Source: Deinococcus puniceus (GTDB taxonomy: Bacteria; Deinococcota; Deinococci; Deinococcales; Deinococcaceae). From it: a DNA stretch of 64,000 nucleotides. Shown piece after piece: positions 36,860 through 45,892 of this stretch (its first letter is position 1; each line of letters begins with the position of its first letter). Location: NCBI RefSeq assembly GCF_001644565.1, contig NZ_CP011387.1, positions 361,001 to 425,000 on the forward strand, in the 5' to 3' direction. Below the pieces are notes generated by a model. The model saw only the letters and a list, made by a program, of their open reading frames with translations. It did not search any database and was not told the DNA's origin. The position numbers and the translations under genes were made by a program.

Positions 36860-36915
36860 GTTGTTTGCCCCGGCATCGCCGCCAGAAGGTACAGGCTTCG
36901 TAAAGGCTCCTGAGT

Positions 36916-36943
36916 TTCACGGCATGGCAAGCGCCATTACACT
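36916..36943 (+). promoter_or_regulatory. promoter of the exported protein at 36951
   Basis: TTCACG-N16-TACACT, with the ATG 7 nt after the -10 box, so the mRNA is probably leaderless. This decides for the ATG at 36951 over upstream in-frame starts. Confidence 0.5.
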
Positions 36944-36950
36944 TGCCGGT

Positions 36951-37421
36951 ATGAAGAAGGCTCTGATCGGACTTGCACTACTTGCTGCCGCCTCCTCTGC
37001 TTCGGCTGCCACGTATGTCGGTGGCTCTATCGGCACAGGCCTGACGGTTCATCTCCAGAACGACCTCGACGCGGCCTCGGCTGTCCGTTACGGCCTCAAC
37101 CTCGACGCTGTGAGCCTGTTCCGGGGCGGCTCCTTGGCTGTCGGCGGCGACGTGGCCTACCTCAACGACATCATCGGTCAGGATTTGGGCGGCCTCAGCC
37201 CCTACTACGGCCTCGGTCTCGGTGCATATGTGTCCTTGGGCAGCAACAACGAAATCTCGGTTTATCCCAACGGCATTCTCGGCCTCAAGTTTCAAGTTTC
37301 CGATCCCCTGTCGGTCTTCGTGGAAGGCTCGGCAGGCCCCCGCGTCAGCATCGGCGGCGGCCAGACGGGCATCGGCTTCGGCTTCGGCGCACGCATTGGC
37401 CTGAACTACCAACTGCCCTAA
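36951..37421 (+). CDS. small exported beta-rich protein
   Basis: A 156-residue protein with a signal peptide (cleavage near SASA-AT, residue 20). The mature part is Gly-rich with alternating hydrophobic residues and ends GARIGLNYQLP, like a small outer-membrane beta-barrel. It shares GGDVAYL and a similar ending (GVRFGINYRF) with the next gene at 37568, so they are probably distant paralogues. Function unknown. Confidence 0.75.
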   Translation: MKKALIGLALLAAASSASAATYVGGSIGTGLTVHLQNDLDAASAVRYGLNLDAVSLFRGGSLAVGGDVAYLNDIIGQDLGGLSPYYGLGLGAYVSLGSNNEISVYPNGILGLKFQVSDPLSVFVEGSAGPRVSIGGGQTGIGFGFGARIGLNYQLP

Positions 37422-37440
37422 GCTCTCCCTTTCGACTCAG

Positions 37441-37468
37441 CCGCCCTGCTTTGCGTGGGGCGGTTTTC
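37441..37468 (+). terminator. rho-independent terminator
   Basis: CCGCCC (37441-37446) and GGGCGG (37458-37463) with an 11-nt loop, then TTTTCT. Confidence 0.8.
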
Positions 37469-37567
37469 TGTGTTGCAGGTGTGTTCATCTATCCTGTCTA
37501 TACGACCCCCGATCCGACCTGGGCAAGTTTGCCTCACCTTCTTCATGAACTTTGTTAAGCTCGATTT

Positions 37568-38104
37568 GTGAAAAAGACTCTTTTTGCTCTGCTGGCCCTG
37601 GCCACCGTCTCTACTGCTGCCGCCGATAGCCTCGGCCTGCGTACCAACTACAACCGCGTGTTTGTAGAGAACGCTTCGGGCAACTTTACCTTCGGTGTGG
37701 AGTACGCCTACGACATCGACAGCGAGTCTGTCGTGCGGGCTGGCATCGACCTTGACCCTGATGTGTTCGGCAGCGGCGTGTTCGGCTTGGGCGGCGACGT
37801 GGCTTACCTGCGGAACTTCGACGGTGTGGGCGACGCCAACTACAACGTGTATTACGGCGCTAGCCTTGGCCTAGAAGTGGCTACGGCGTCTAGTGAGGGT
37901 GCCCGCATTACGATTTTTGGCCTGACGCCCGCAGGCGTGGTTGGCACGCGCTACTTCCTGACCCCTGAATTCGGCCTCAGCGCCGAGGTCAACGTTGGCC
38001 CCACATTCGCTTTTGGCCTTGCTAGCGTCGGTTCCGAGAGTGCCTCGGTCTCTAATAGTGCTTTTGGTGCAGGCGTGCGCTTCGGCATCAACTACCGCTT
38101 CTAA
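37568..38104 (+). CDS. small exported beta-rich protein, related to 36951
   Basis: A 178-residue protein with a signal peptide (cleavage near TAAA-DS) and a beta-strand-rich mature part ending in GVRFGINYRF; a terminal Phe is typical of outer-membrane barrels. The GTG at 37568 is preceded at 6 nt by TAAGCT (37556-37561), a -10 box. Shared motifs with the 36951 product suggest tandem duplication. Each gene has its own promoter and terminator. Confidence 0.75.
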   Translation: MKKTLFALLALATVSTAAADSLGLRTNYNRVFVENASGNFTFGVEYAYDIDSESVVRAGIDLDPDVFGSGVFGLGGDVAYLRNFDGVGDANYNVYYGASLGLEVATASSEGARITIFGLTPAGVVGTRYFLTPEFGLSAEVNVGPTFAFGLASVGSESASVSNSAFGAGVRFGINYRF

Positions 38105-38127
38105 GCCCACTTTATCTGTCCCCAAAG

Positions 38128-38150
38128 AGGCCGCCCTGTGCGGTCTTTTT
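38128..38150 (+). terminator. rho-independent terminator
   Basis: GGCCGC-cctgt-GCGGTC stem (one G-T pair) followed by TTTTT, 25 nt after the stop. Confidence 0.75.
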
Positions 38151-38172
38151 CAGTTTCGCTCTATCGTTCGGC

Positions 38173-38201
38173 TTGACCCCTTCCCCCATGCCTGCTACCC
38201 T
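38173..38201 (+). promoter_or_regulatory. argG promoter candidate
   Basis: TTGACC-N17-TACCCT. Transcription would start near 38208, giving a leader of about 185 nt before argG that contains the leader peptide and hairpins. Just downstream lies the dyad TATGCG-ttaaaag-CGCATA (38211-38229). Confidence 0.5.
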
Positions 38202-38239
38202 CTGCATACCTATGCGTTAAAAGCGCATAAGCATACGTT

Positions 38240-38266
38240 ATGACCTTCCCCTCCCCCCGACGCTGA
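38240..38266 (+). CDS. argG leader peptide MTFPSPRR
   Basis: A nine-codon open frame (eight residues and TGA) that ends in two consecutive arginine codons (CGA CGC). The stop codon overlaps the first base of the left arm of a strong hairpin. A second, minimal frame ATG-CGT-TAA (Met-Arg-stop) lies at 38212. The arrangement is that of an amino-acid-sensing attenuator in front of argG. No clear ribosome site is visible. Confidence 0.45.
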   Translation: MTFPSPRR

Positions 38267-38319
38267 AGCCCCGGCCTTCCTGAACCTAGGAGTGGCCGGA
38301 CGCCTGACGCCGGGGGCTT
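38266..38319 (+). promoter_or_regulatory. mutually exclusive hairpins of the argG leader
   Basis: Stem 1: CCGGCC (38271-38276) with GGCCGG (38294-38299). Stem 2: AAGCCCCGGC (38266-38275) with GCCGGGGGCTT (38309-38319), followed by TGTGT. The left arms overlap, so only one can form. Ribosome stalling on the Arg codons would cover the left arm of stem 2. Confidence 0.5.
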
Positions 38320-38393
38320 TGTGTGCTGCCCAATCAGTCAACTCAGCCAACCAACTTCGCCCCCACCCTGCCCTAAACCGGAGACAATAAGCC

Positions 38394-39638
<1,245 letters not shown>

Positions 39639-39642
39639 ACCC

Positions 39643-40080
39643 ATGACGCTGACTGATCTGGTAGCCCACACCCTGCCCCGCCTGCAATCCCTCACCGACG
39701 CGCAGGCCAGCGCCAAAGCCTTGCCCGACGTGTGGAGCGCCAAAGAAGTCTTGGGCCACCTGATCGACAGCGGCGTGAACAACCATGCCCGGTTCGTGCG
39801 GGCTAGCGTACAGAGCGGCCTAGAGTTGCCCGGTTACGCGCAAAACGATTGGGTGGCAGCGGGCGCGTATGGGGCGCGAACTTGGGTCGATCTGGTCACG
39901 CTCTGGGCGGCCTATCAACTCCAGTTGGCGCACGTCATCGCGCATTTGCCGCCGCCTGCACTGGCCCATACTTTGCGTGTGGGCGGGGGAGAGTCCGTCA
40001 CGCTGGGCTTTCTGGGCGAGGATTATGTGGCCCATCAGGTGCATCATCTGAACCAAATTTGGGAGCGCACGGGCGCATGA
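39643..40080 (+). CDS. DinB-like protein
   Basis: A 145-residue four-helix DinB/YfiT-type protein. Candidate metal-binding histidines occur in LGHLIDSGVNNH and in the C-terminal AHQVHHLNQIW. Deinococcus genomes carry many such proteins, often damage-inducible, with proposed thiol-transferase or hydrolase activity; the role here is unknown. It lies between argG and a GNAT gene and shares ATGA with the latter, so it is co-translated. Confidence 0.85.
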   Translation: MTLTDLVAHTLPRLQSLTDAQASAKALPDVWSAKEVLGHLIDSGVNNHARFVRASVQSGLELPGYAQNDWVAAGAYGARTWVDLVTLWAAYQLQLAHVIAHLPPPALAHTLRVGGGESVTLGFLGEDYVAHQVHHLNQIWERTGA

Positions 40081-40547
40081 GTTTGCCCGCCGGATACCTG
40101 TTGCGCCGGGCCACGCCTGCCGACGCTGAGACTATTCAGGCCCAACGCGACGCCATGTTCGTAGATATGGGCAAAGACCCCGTTCAGCTTCAGCAGGTGC
40201 ATACTGCCGCGCTGGGCTGGCATCGGCGGATGCTGCAAGTGGGCTTGTACGACGGGTTTTTGCTGGAGACTGAGGGCGTGGTGGTGGCAAGCGCGGGTCT
40301 GCTGTGGCGAGACTGGCCGCCCAGTGCCGCCACCATCGAGCAGACGCGGGCCTACCTGATGAACGTGTATGTTCAGCCGCCGCACCGGGGCAACGGATTG
40401 GCCCAGTTTTTAATAGAAGAAATGCTGGCGGAGTGCGCCCTGCGCGGCGTGCATATCGTCTCCCTGCACGCCAGCGAAGCCGGACGCCCGATCTATGAAC
40501 GGCTGGGCTTCCGTTCAAACTCCGAAATGGAATTGGTCTTGCCATGA
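40077..40547 (+). CDS. GNAT acetyltransferase
   Basis: A 156-residue GCN5-type N-acetyltransferase. MNVYVQPPHRGNGLAQFLIEEML is the acetyl-CoA-binding V/I-x-P-x-x-R-x-x-G-x-G/A motif A, and YERLGFRSNSEMEL the C-terminal motif B. Acceptor unknown. Start ATG overlaps the dinB stop and its own stop overlaps the next start, so it is an internal operon gene. Confidence 0.9.
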   Translation: MSLPAGYLLRRATPADAETIQAQRDAMFVDMGKDPVQLQQVHTAALGWHRRMLQVGLYDGFLLETEGVVVASAGLLWRDWPPSAATIEQTRAYLMNVYVQPPHRGNGLAQFLIEEMLAECALRGVHIVSLHASEAGRPIYERLGFRSNSEMELVLP

Positions 40548-41011
40548 CCTCTGCCCTGCGCCCCGTTACCCGCGCCGACTTGCCCAAGTTTCATACCGTG
40601 ATGATGGCGGCTGGCATGGATGCCCGTTCTAGCTGGAGCCGCACCACCGTTGCCGACTTGGAACACTCGCTGTTCGGCGTTGGCGCGGGCGGATTCTTGG
40701 CTTGGGCAGGCGCGGAAGCAGTGGGCTGCGTCGGCTTTCGCCCCGATGGTTCGCACACCCTGACGCTGAATAAACTCGCCACATTGCCGAACGCACGCGC
40801 TCAGGGCATCGGCGCGGCGCTGGTGCGGGCGGTGGAAGACTTGGCCGCCGAGCAGGGTTTTAGGCGAGTGCTGTTGGCCGTCTCGCAATTCAATTTAGAA
40901 GTTATCCCTTTTTACGAACGGCTGGGGTATGTGCAGGATTCGGCGGCGGTGTATGCACATGCCAGCCCGCAGAGTCCTAAACCGGTGGTACTGGTGAAGG
41001 AGCAATTGTGA
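40544..41011 (+). CDS. GNAT acetyltransferase
   Basis: A 155-residue GNAT protein; motif A reads LNKLATLPNARAQGIGAALVRAVED, motif B YERLGYVQDSAAVYAH. Starts within the stop codon of the preceding GNAT gene (ATGA). Low similarity to it by eye, so not a recent duplicate. Acceptor unknown. Confidence 0.9.
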   Translation: MTSALRPVTRADLPKFHTVMMAAGMDARSSWSRTTVADLEHSLFGVGAGGFLAWAGAEAVGCVGFRPDGSHTLTLNKLATLPNARAQGIGAALVRAVEDLAAEQGFRRVLLAVSQFNLEVIPFYERLGYVQDSAAVYAHASPQSPKPVVLVKEQL

Positions 41012-41403
41012 AACATAAGAGAGCGGGCTCTTTATGTGGCGTCCTCTTAATTTCTTCTCTCTCTGCTTGTGCCCCCACTCTGACAGGCCCATCGGGAGAG
41101 AGTTACAAGACAGATGTGAAAATAGGAATGCAGATGCTCGTCGTAGAGCGTGTTCCATTGGCTGAACTGAATGATGGCACGCCGAACACTGCTTATGTCA
41201 AATTCCCTAATTGTGACAGGGCTGTCGTGTCTGTTGCTGATGTTCGGAAAATAGGTTCCGAAAAAGCAGCCGAAATATGCAACAGGAGCCTCGAAGCTTA
41301 CAGCGGTGGAGTAAATACCATAGGGAATATTGCTTTGATTCTAAGTGTTCCGGCAGTTATCGTTCTGTTTTATCTCCTAAGCCTCATTTCACCCGATTTC
41401 TAG
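41008..41403 (+). CDS. AT-rich putative lipoprotein
   Basis: A 131-residue protein with a lipobox (LSSLSAC, Cys about residue 21), a soluble part with two more cysteines and a single hydrophobic segment near the C-terminus (ALILSVPAVIVLFYLLSL). GTG start overlaps the previous stop. Base composition is clearly more AT-rich than its neighbours, suggesting recent transfer into the arginine operon. Function unknown; it breaks the run of arg genes. Confidence 0.65.
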   Translation: MKHKRAGSLCGVLLISSLSACAPTLTGPSGESYKTDVKIGMQMLVVERVPLAELNDGTPNTAYVKFPNCDRAVVSVADVRKIGSEKAAEICNRSLEAYSGGVNTIGNIALILSVPAVIVLFYLLSLISPDF

Positions 41404-41411
41404 GTAAATTT

Positions 41412-42809
41412 ATGACCAATACAAAAGATAAAAAGCTCTGGGGTGGCCGTTTTGCCGAAGCTACCGATGGCCTCGTGGAACTCTTCAACGCCTCTGTCGG
41501 CTTCGATCAGCGGCTGGCCGAGCAGGATATTCGCGGTTCGCTGGCGCATGTGGCGATGCTCGGGCAGGTGGGCATTCTGGACGCTCCAGAAGTCGCGCAG
41601 ATTACGGACGGCCTGAATGACGTGCTGGCCGACATTCGCGCTGGAAATTTTGAATGGCGACTAGACCGCGAAGACGTGCATATGAACGTGGAAGCCGCGC
41701 TGCGTGACCGGGTTGGCCCCGTGGCGGGCAAGCTGCACACGGCCCGCAGCCGCAACGATCAGGTGGCAGTGGATTTCCGGCTGTTTACCAAGGAAGCGGC
41801 GCACGATCTGGCCGACAAAACGCGGGCACTCCGGGCCGTGATGCTGGCCGAGGCCGACAAGCACCTGCAAGCTGGGGTCATTTTGCCGGGCTACACGCAT
41901 TTGCAGGTGGCCCAACCGATTTTGCTGGCGCACTGGTTCATGGCCTACGTCGCCATGCTGGAGCGCGATGAAGGCCGCTTCCGCGACGCTACCGAGCGCA
42001 TGGACGAATCGCCACTGGGCAGTTCGGCATTGGCAGGCACGCCTTGGCCGATAGACCGACACGCTACCGCCGCCGCCCTCGGTTTTGCCCGCCCCACCGC
42101 CAACTCTCTAGACGGTGTGGGCAGCCGTGATTTTGCGCTGGAATTCCTGAGCGCCTGCGCCATTCTCAGCGCCCATTTGTCGCGCCTGTCGGAAGAACTG
42201 ATCTTGTATTCCACCTTTGAATTCGGCTTTATTACGCTGCCCGATTCGCACACCACAGGCTCCAGCATCATGCCCCAGAAGAAAAACCCGGATGTGTCCG
42301 AGTTGGCACGCGGCAAGGCGGGGCGCGTGTTCGGCAACCTGATGGGCCTGCTGACGGTGGTGAAAGGCACGCCGCTGGCCTACAACAAGGATTTGCAGGA
42401 AGACAAAGAGGGCGTGTTCGACAGTTACGACACCCTCAGCATCGTGCTGCGGCTGTATGCCGACATGATGCCTAAGACCGTGTGGCACGCCGAAAGAACT
42501 AAAGCGGCAGCGGCACGGGGCTACAGCACGGCAACCGACGTGGCCGACTATCTGGCCCGGCAAGGCGTCCCCTTCCGCGAGGCGCATGAAGTGGTGGGCG
42601 GACTGGTAGGCATTGCTTCCCGCTCTAGCCGCCAACTCTGGGAACTCACCGACGCCGAACTGAAGGCCGCCCACCCGCTGCTGAATGCTGAAGTCGCCCA
42701 GAACCTGACCGTAGAAGAGAGCGTCAAAAACCGCGCCAGCTACGGCGGCACTGCCCCAGAGCGGGTGCGAGAAGCCATAGCCGACGCTCAGAAGAAATTA
42801 GAGGGCTGA
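41412..42809 (+). CDS. argH: argininosuccinate lyase
   Basis: A 465-residue member of the fumarase/aspartase superfamily that splits argininosuccinate to arginine and fumarate. HTARSRNDQV, the TG-loop SSIMPQKKNPD (about 284-294) and the surrounding GSS are typical. The ATG at 41412 starts MTNTKDKKLWGGRF; the preceding frame is open but belongs to shadow. The stop overlaps the HIT/GNAT start. Confidence 0.97.
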   Translation: MTNTKDKKLWGGRFAEATDGLVELFNASVGFDQRLAEQDIRGSLAHVAMLGQVGILDAPEVAQITDGLNDVLADIRAGNFEWRLDREDVHMNVEAALRDRVGPVAGKLHTARSRNDQVAVDFRLFTKEAAHDLADKTRALRAVMLAEADKHLQAGVILPGYTHLQVAQPILLAHWFMAYVAMLERDEGRFRDATERMDESPLGSSALAGTPWPIDRHATAAALGFARPTANSLDGVGSRDFALEFLSACAILSAHLSRLSEELILYSTFEFGFITLPDSHTTGSSIMPQKKNPDVSELARGKAGRVFGNLMGLLTVVKGTPLAYNKDLQEDKEGVFDSYDTLSIVLRLYADMMPKTVWHAERTKAAAARGYSTATDVADYLARQGVPFREAHEVVGGLVGIASRSSRQLWELTDAELKAAHPLLNAEVAQNLTVEESVKNRASYGGTAPERVREAIADAQKKLEG

Positions 42810-43921
42810 TGATGGATGTGACGGTCAGACTAGACGGCACCTTGCTGGGCAAGCGGCAGCAGGAATGGGCGCAGCATTTGGCGAACCCGGCTCAGAATCC
42901 GCTTGTGCCTGACGCAGATGGCCGCCTGTCTGGTGATGGATTCACCCTCCAAAACGAACTCTGCGTGTACAGCCAACTGCAACCTCAATACGCCGAGGGC
43001 CTGTTTTATTCGGGCATCATCGTGACCAAGCGCCCCTGTGCCACCGTGTTTGACCTGACACTCGCTGAAGCCACTGCTACACACGAACTTCTTGCCGAAG
43101 TGAAAGCGCACCTTGACGCCACCGTACAACCCGACGGCTACACAGTCGGCTGGAATGTGAACCCGGCGGGCGGCCAGCACATCCAACACGTACACCTGCA
43201 CGTCATTCCCCGCTGGAATACCGACGCGGCGGCGGGCGTGGGCCTGCGCTGGTTTTTTCGGCAGGTGGCAAGCCAAGCAGAGGAGCAGGAGCGACGACAA
43301 GGTTTAGCCAATGCATCCGCCTCTGCCAACCTCGCGCCCATCTCTGAATCTGCCCCCGAAGGAGTGCCTATGACTGCCACTGAACTGACCACTATTCCCG
43401 CCGTGCTTCCTCTGACCCAGCAGCACATCAAACTTCGTCAGGCGACAAATCTGGACGACCTTGAAGTTGTGCGTGATTTGATTCTGGCGGCTGATTTGAG
43501 CCAACACCGCGCAGATATTACGGTGACTTTAGAAGGCAGCACTTACTGGATTGCCGACCTGAACGGCGTTCCCGGCGGCTGCATCGGCCTGGAGCATGGG
43601 CAGGGCGTGTCCCTCATTCGCTCCACTGCCGTGCTGCCCGACTCGCGGTCTCAGGGCTTGGGCCGCGCCCTCGTTCGCAGCGCACTCACGCAGGCCAGTT
43701 TGCGCGGCGACCATACCGTGTACCTGTTCAGTCAGGAGGCGGGCGACTATTGGCAGCGCTTCGGCTTCGTGCCCACCAGTGGCGATGAGTTGTCGGCGGC
43801 CCTCAGCAACGCGCCGCAGGTGCAAAGTGGCCTGAGCCGGGGCTGGCTTCATGAGGAACAGGCGTGGAAGTTAGAATTGGTGCAGCAAGAGAGCGTGCAG
43901 CAGGAGAGCGCGGGGCAGTGA
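42809..43921 (+). CDS. HIT-domain / GNAT fusion protein
   Basis: A 370-residue two-domain protein. Residues 1-165 are a HIT-type nucleotide hydrolase/transferase with the histidine triad QHIQHVHLHVIP (about 124-135); residues about 205-345 are a GNAT domain (STAVLPDSRSQGLGRALVRSAL; YWQRFGFVP). Between them, at 43370, an in-frame ATG follows GAAGGAG (43358-43364) with ideal spacing, so the GNAT part may also be made alone. Both domains continue in one frame without a stop. Starts in the argH stop (TGATG). Confidence 0.85.
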   Translation: MMDVTVRLDGTLLGKRQQEWAQHLANPAQNPLVPDADGRLSGDGFTLQNELCVYSQLQPQYAEGLFYSGIIVTKRPCATVFDLTLAEATATHELLAEVKAHLDATVQPDGYTVGWNVNPAGGQHIQHVHLHVIPRWNTDAAAGVGLRWFFRQVASQAEEQERRQGLANASASANLAPISESAPEGVPMTATELTTIPAVLPLTQQHIKLRQATNLDDLEVVRDLILAADLSQHRADITVTLEGSTYWIADLNGVPGGCIGLEHGQGVSLIRSTAVLPDSRSQGLGRALVRSALTQASLRGDHTVYLFSQEAGDYWQRFGFVPTSGDELSAALSNAPQVQSGLSRGWLHEEQAWKLELVQQESVQQESAGQ

Positions 43922-44074
43922 AGCAGATGGGAGATGTGAGTCCTGTACGCACATGGGAGCGTTCCCACACGGGCGCGGTGCGCTATGCTGTCGCCACGCA
44001 AAACCCAAGCGACCCGGACGCCCCCTCAGGCTTCCTCGACGCACCGTTCATTCCGACCTCTGGAGGCACTCACC

Positions 44075-44545
44075 ATGACCGACTCATCTGTTCAAATTCG
44101 CCTTGCCAATGCCCAAGACAAAGAAACTATCGTGCGCGTGATGGAAGAAGCGGGCCTGAGCACCGAAGCGGCGCTGGCCGAAGGAACCACCTACTGGGTT
44201 GCGGAGCGCGGCGGGCAGCCAGTGGGGGCCATCGGGCTGGAACACGGCGACACGGCCTCGCTGCTGCGTGGGGCGGCCATTCTGCCTGCGGCGCGGGGCG
44301 GCGGGCTGGGCAGGCGCTTGGTCATGAGTGCTGTGGAATACGCGCAGGGACGCGGAGACCGGGCTATTTATATGTTCAGCAAGGGCGGCGACTGGGGCAC
44401 TTTCGGGTTTACGCAAGTGCCATTGGCCGTCGTGATGGGCGATTTGCCCAACGCGCCGCAAATTCAGGCCTACAAAGCCAAGAGCGAGCGCCCCGGCGGA
44501 ACCACATGGATGCGGGCACTGGATACGGGCGCAAGCAAAGCGTAA
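44075..44545 (+). CDS. GNAT acetyltransferase
   Basis: A 156-residue GNAT enzyme. Motif A: RGAAILPAARGGGLGRRLVMSAV; C-terminal part YMFSKGGDWGTFGFTQVPL. It is clearly similar to the GNAT half of the preceding fusion (AEGTTYWVAERGG versus LEGSTYWIADLNG; IGLEHGDTASL versus IGLEHGQGVSL), so the two arose by duplication. ATG with strong GGAGG (44062-44066). Possibly part of the arginine operon. Confidence 0.9.
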   Translation: MTDSSVQIRLANAQDKETIVRVMEEAGLSTEAALAEGTTYWVAERGGQPVGAIGLEHGDTASLLRGAAILPAARGGGLGRRLVMSAVEYAQGRGDRAIYMFSKGGDWGTFGFTQVPLAVVMGDLPNAPQIQAYKAKSERPGGTTWMRALDTGASKA

Positions 44546-44556
44546 GGGGGAACGTG

Positions 44557-44617
44557 GAGGGTGGATCGTGGATTGGAGTCAACACCAAATCTTTTCCCAC
44601 GATCCACAATCCACGAT
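44557..44617. repeat. GTGGATCG dyad repeat, second copy
   Basis: GAGGGTGGATCGTGGAT (44557-44573) equals the core at 12848. It faces complementary copies CCACGATCCAC and AATCCACGATC (44598-44616), forming alternative hairpins. It lies between the GNAT gene and argA and could stop or stabilise the transcript. Confidence 0.65.
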
Positions 44618-44642
44618 CTAGCTCTAGTCTTGGGGGCCACCC

Positions 44643-45170
44643 ATGACCCTGTCTCTGGACTCCATCGCCGTCCCCGATCTGCATCCCGATTCTCCCCTCA
44701 GCACCCGCAAGGCCCGCCTCAGCGACATAGACGCCATTCACGAACTGATCGGCTATTGGGCGGCGCGGGGGCTGATGCTGGTGCGTTCGCGGGCGCTGCT
44801 GGCCCAAACCATCCGAGATTTTCACCTGTATTTGGCCGAACCACACGCGGGCCACCCCGGTGGCTTGGCGGGAGTGTGCGGCCTGCACATGCTGGCCCCC
44901 GACTTGGCAGAAGTGCGCGGTCTGGCCATTCATCCGGCCATGCAGGGGCGTGGGCTGGGCAAAAAACTGGTGGAAGCCTGTGAACGGGAAGCGCGGGAGA
45001 TCGCCTTGCCTGCTCTGTTCGCGTGGACTTATCAGCAGGGATTCTTTGAAAAGTGCGGCTTTGTGCGAATAGACAAGACCAACCTGCACCCCAAAGTCTG
45101 GAGCGAATGCCAACGCTGCGCCTTCTTCGAGAATTGCAATGAAATTGCGATGTACAGAGAATTGACTTGA
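44643..45170 (+). CDS. argA: short-type N-acetylglutamate synthase
   Basis: A 175-residue GNAT protein with the features of stand-alone amino-acid N-acetyltransferases that start arginine synthesis: RKARLSDIDAIHELI, LAIHPAMQGRGLGKKLVEACE and the diagnostic C-terminal HPKVWSECQRCAFFENCNEIAMY. The four cysteines in that tail may bind metal. The amino-acid kinase domain of classical ArgA is absent, as in the short NAGS of other bacteria. Its position in the argG-argH region supports the assignment. Confidence 0.85.
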   Translation: MTLSLDSIAVPDLHPDSPLSTRKARLSDIDAIHELIGYWAARGLMLVRSRALLAQTIRDFHLYLAEPHAGHPGGLAGVCGLHMLAPDLAEVRGLAIHPAMQGRGLGKKLVEACEREAREIALPALFAWTYQQGFFEKCGFVRIDKTNLHPKVWSECQRCAFFENCNEIAMYRELT

Positions 45171-45817
45171 CCGATCTGGCGGGCAGGATTCGGCAGGGGT
45201 TGCATAACCGGGCCAATCCTGCCCTTGCTCCGGCCATGTTCGCCTATATGAAAGGCATCCAGCCGTTTCTGGGCGTGCAGACTCCGGCGCGGCGCGAGGT
45301 GGTGCGGGCGGCGCTGAAGCTGGAGCCTGACCGGGCTGTGCGCTTTGCCGCCGCGCTGGATTTGTGGGCAGGCGAGTTCCGGGAAGAACGGTATACGGCG
45401 CTGGACGTGTTGGCCGCCAGTCGCCCCCGCCCCGCCGATCTGCCCTTTCTGGAAGGCCTGTTGCCTGCCGCCGATCACTGGGACGTGCTGGATTCGTTGT
45501 CGCCGTTGCTCGCTCAGGCTTTTGCAGATGCAGCACAGAGGCGCGAGCGGGTGGAAGTGTGGCGGGTCAGCCCCCATCTGTGGACAAGGCGGGCGGCGGT
45601 ATTGGCGCAACTGAAGGCCAAAACAAACACCGACACCGACTTGTTGCTAGACACTATCCGAGCCGTGCAGCACGAGCGCGAATTCTTTATTCAGAAGGCT
45701 ATCGGCTGGGCCTTGCGCGAGTACGCCAAAACCGATCCGGCGTGGGTTCGGGCCGCCGTGGAAACATTGGGCCTAACTGGACTGGCGCGGCGGGAAGCCT
45801 TGAAGCATCTGCTCTAA
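45167..45817 (+). CDS. AlkD-like DNA alkylation repair protein (HEAT repeat)
   Basis: A 216-residue alpha-helical protein of the AlkC/AlkD family, glycosylases that remove alkylated bases. Typical blocks: YMKGIQPFLGVQTPARR near the N-terminus, DHWDVLDSLSP, and FFIQKAIGWALREYAKTDP near the end. The TTG at 45167 overlaps the argA stop (TTGA). It is probably the last gene of the arginine operon. Confidence 0.87.
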   Translation: MTDLAGRIRQGLHNRANPALAPAMFAYMKGIQPFLGVQTPARREVVRAALKLEPDRAVRFAAALDLWAGEFREERYTALDVLAASRPRPADLPFLEGLLPAADHWDVLDSLSPLLAQAFADAAQRRERVEVWRVSPHLWTRRAAVLAQLKAKTNTDTDLLLDTIRAVQHEREFFIQKAIGWALREYAKTDPAWVRAAVETLGLTGLARREALKHLL

Positions 45818-45892
45818 CCAAATGTTCATCTGTGGGAGGCGCTAGGCCAATTTGCCCGTCCGCCCCACCTGACTGCCCGCTAAGATGGAGGC

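Noticed and set aside
38225..38243. CATAA-N7-TTATG resembling the Deinococcus radiation/desiccation response motif
   Set aside because: The half-sites are in the inverse order (the known motif reads TTATG...CATAA), and argG is not a typical member of that regulon.
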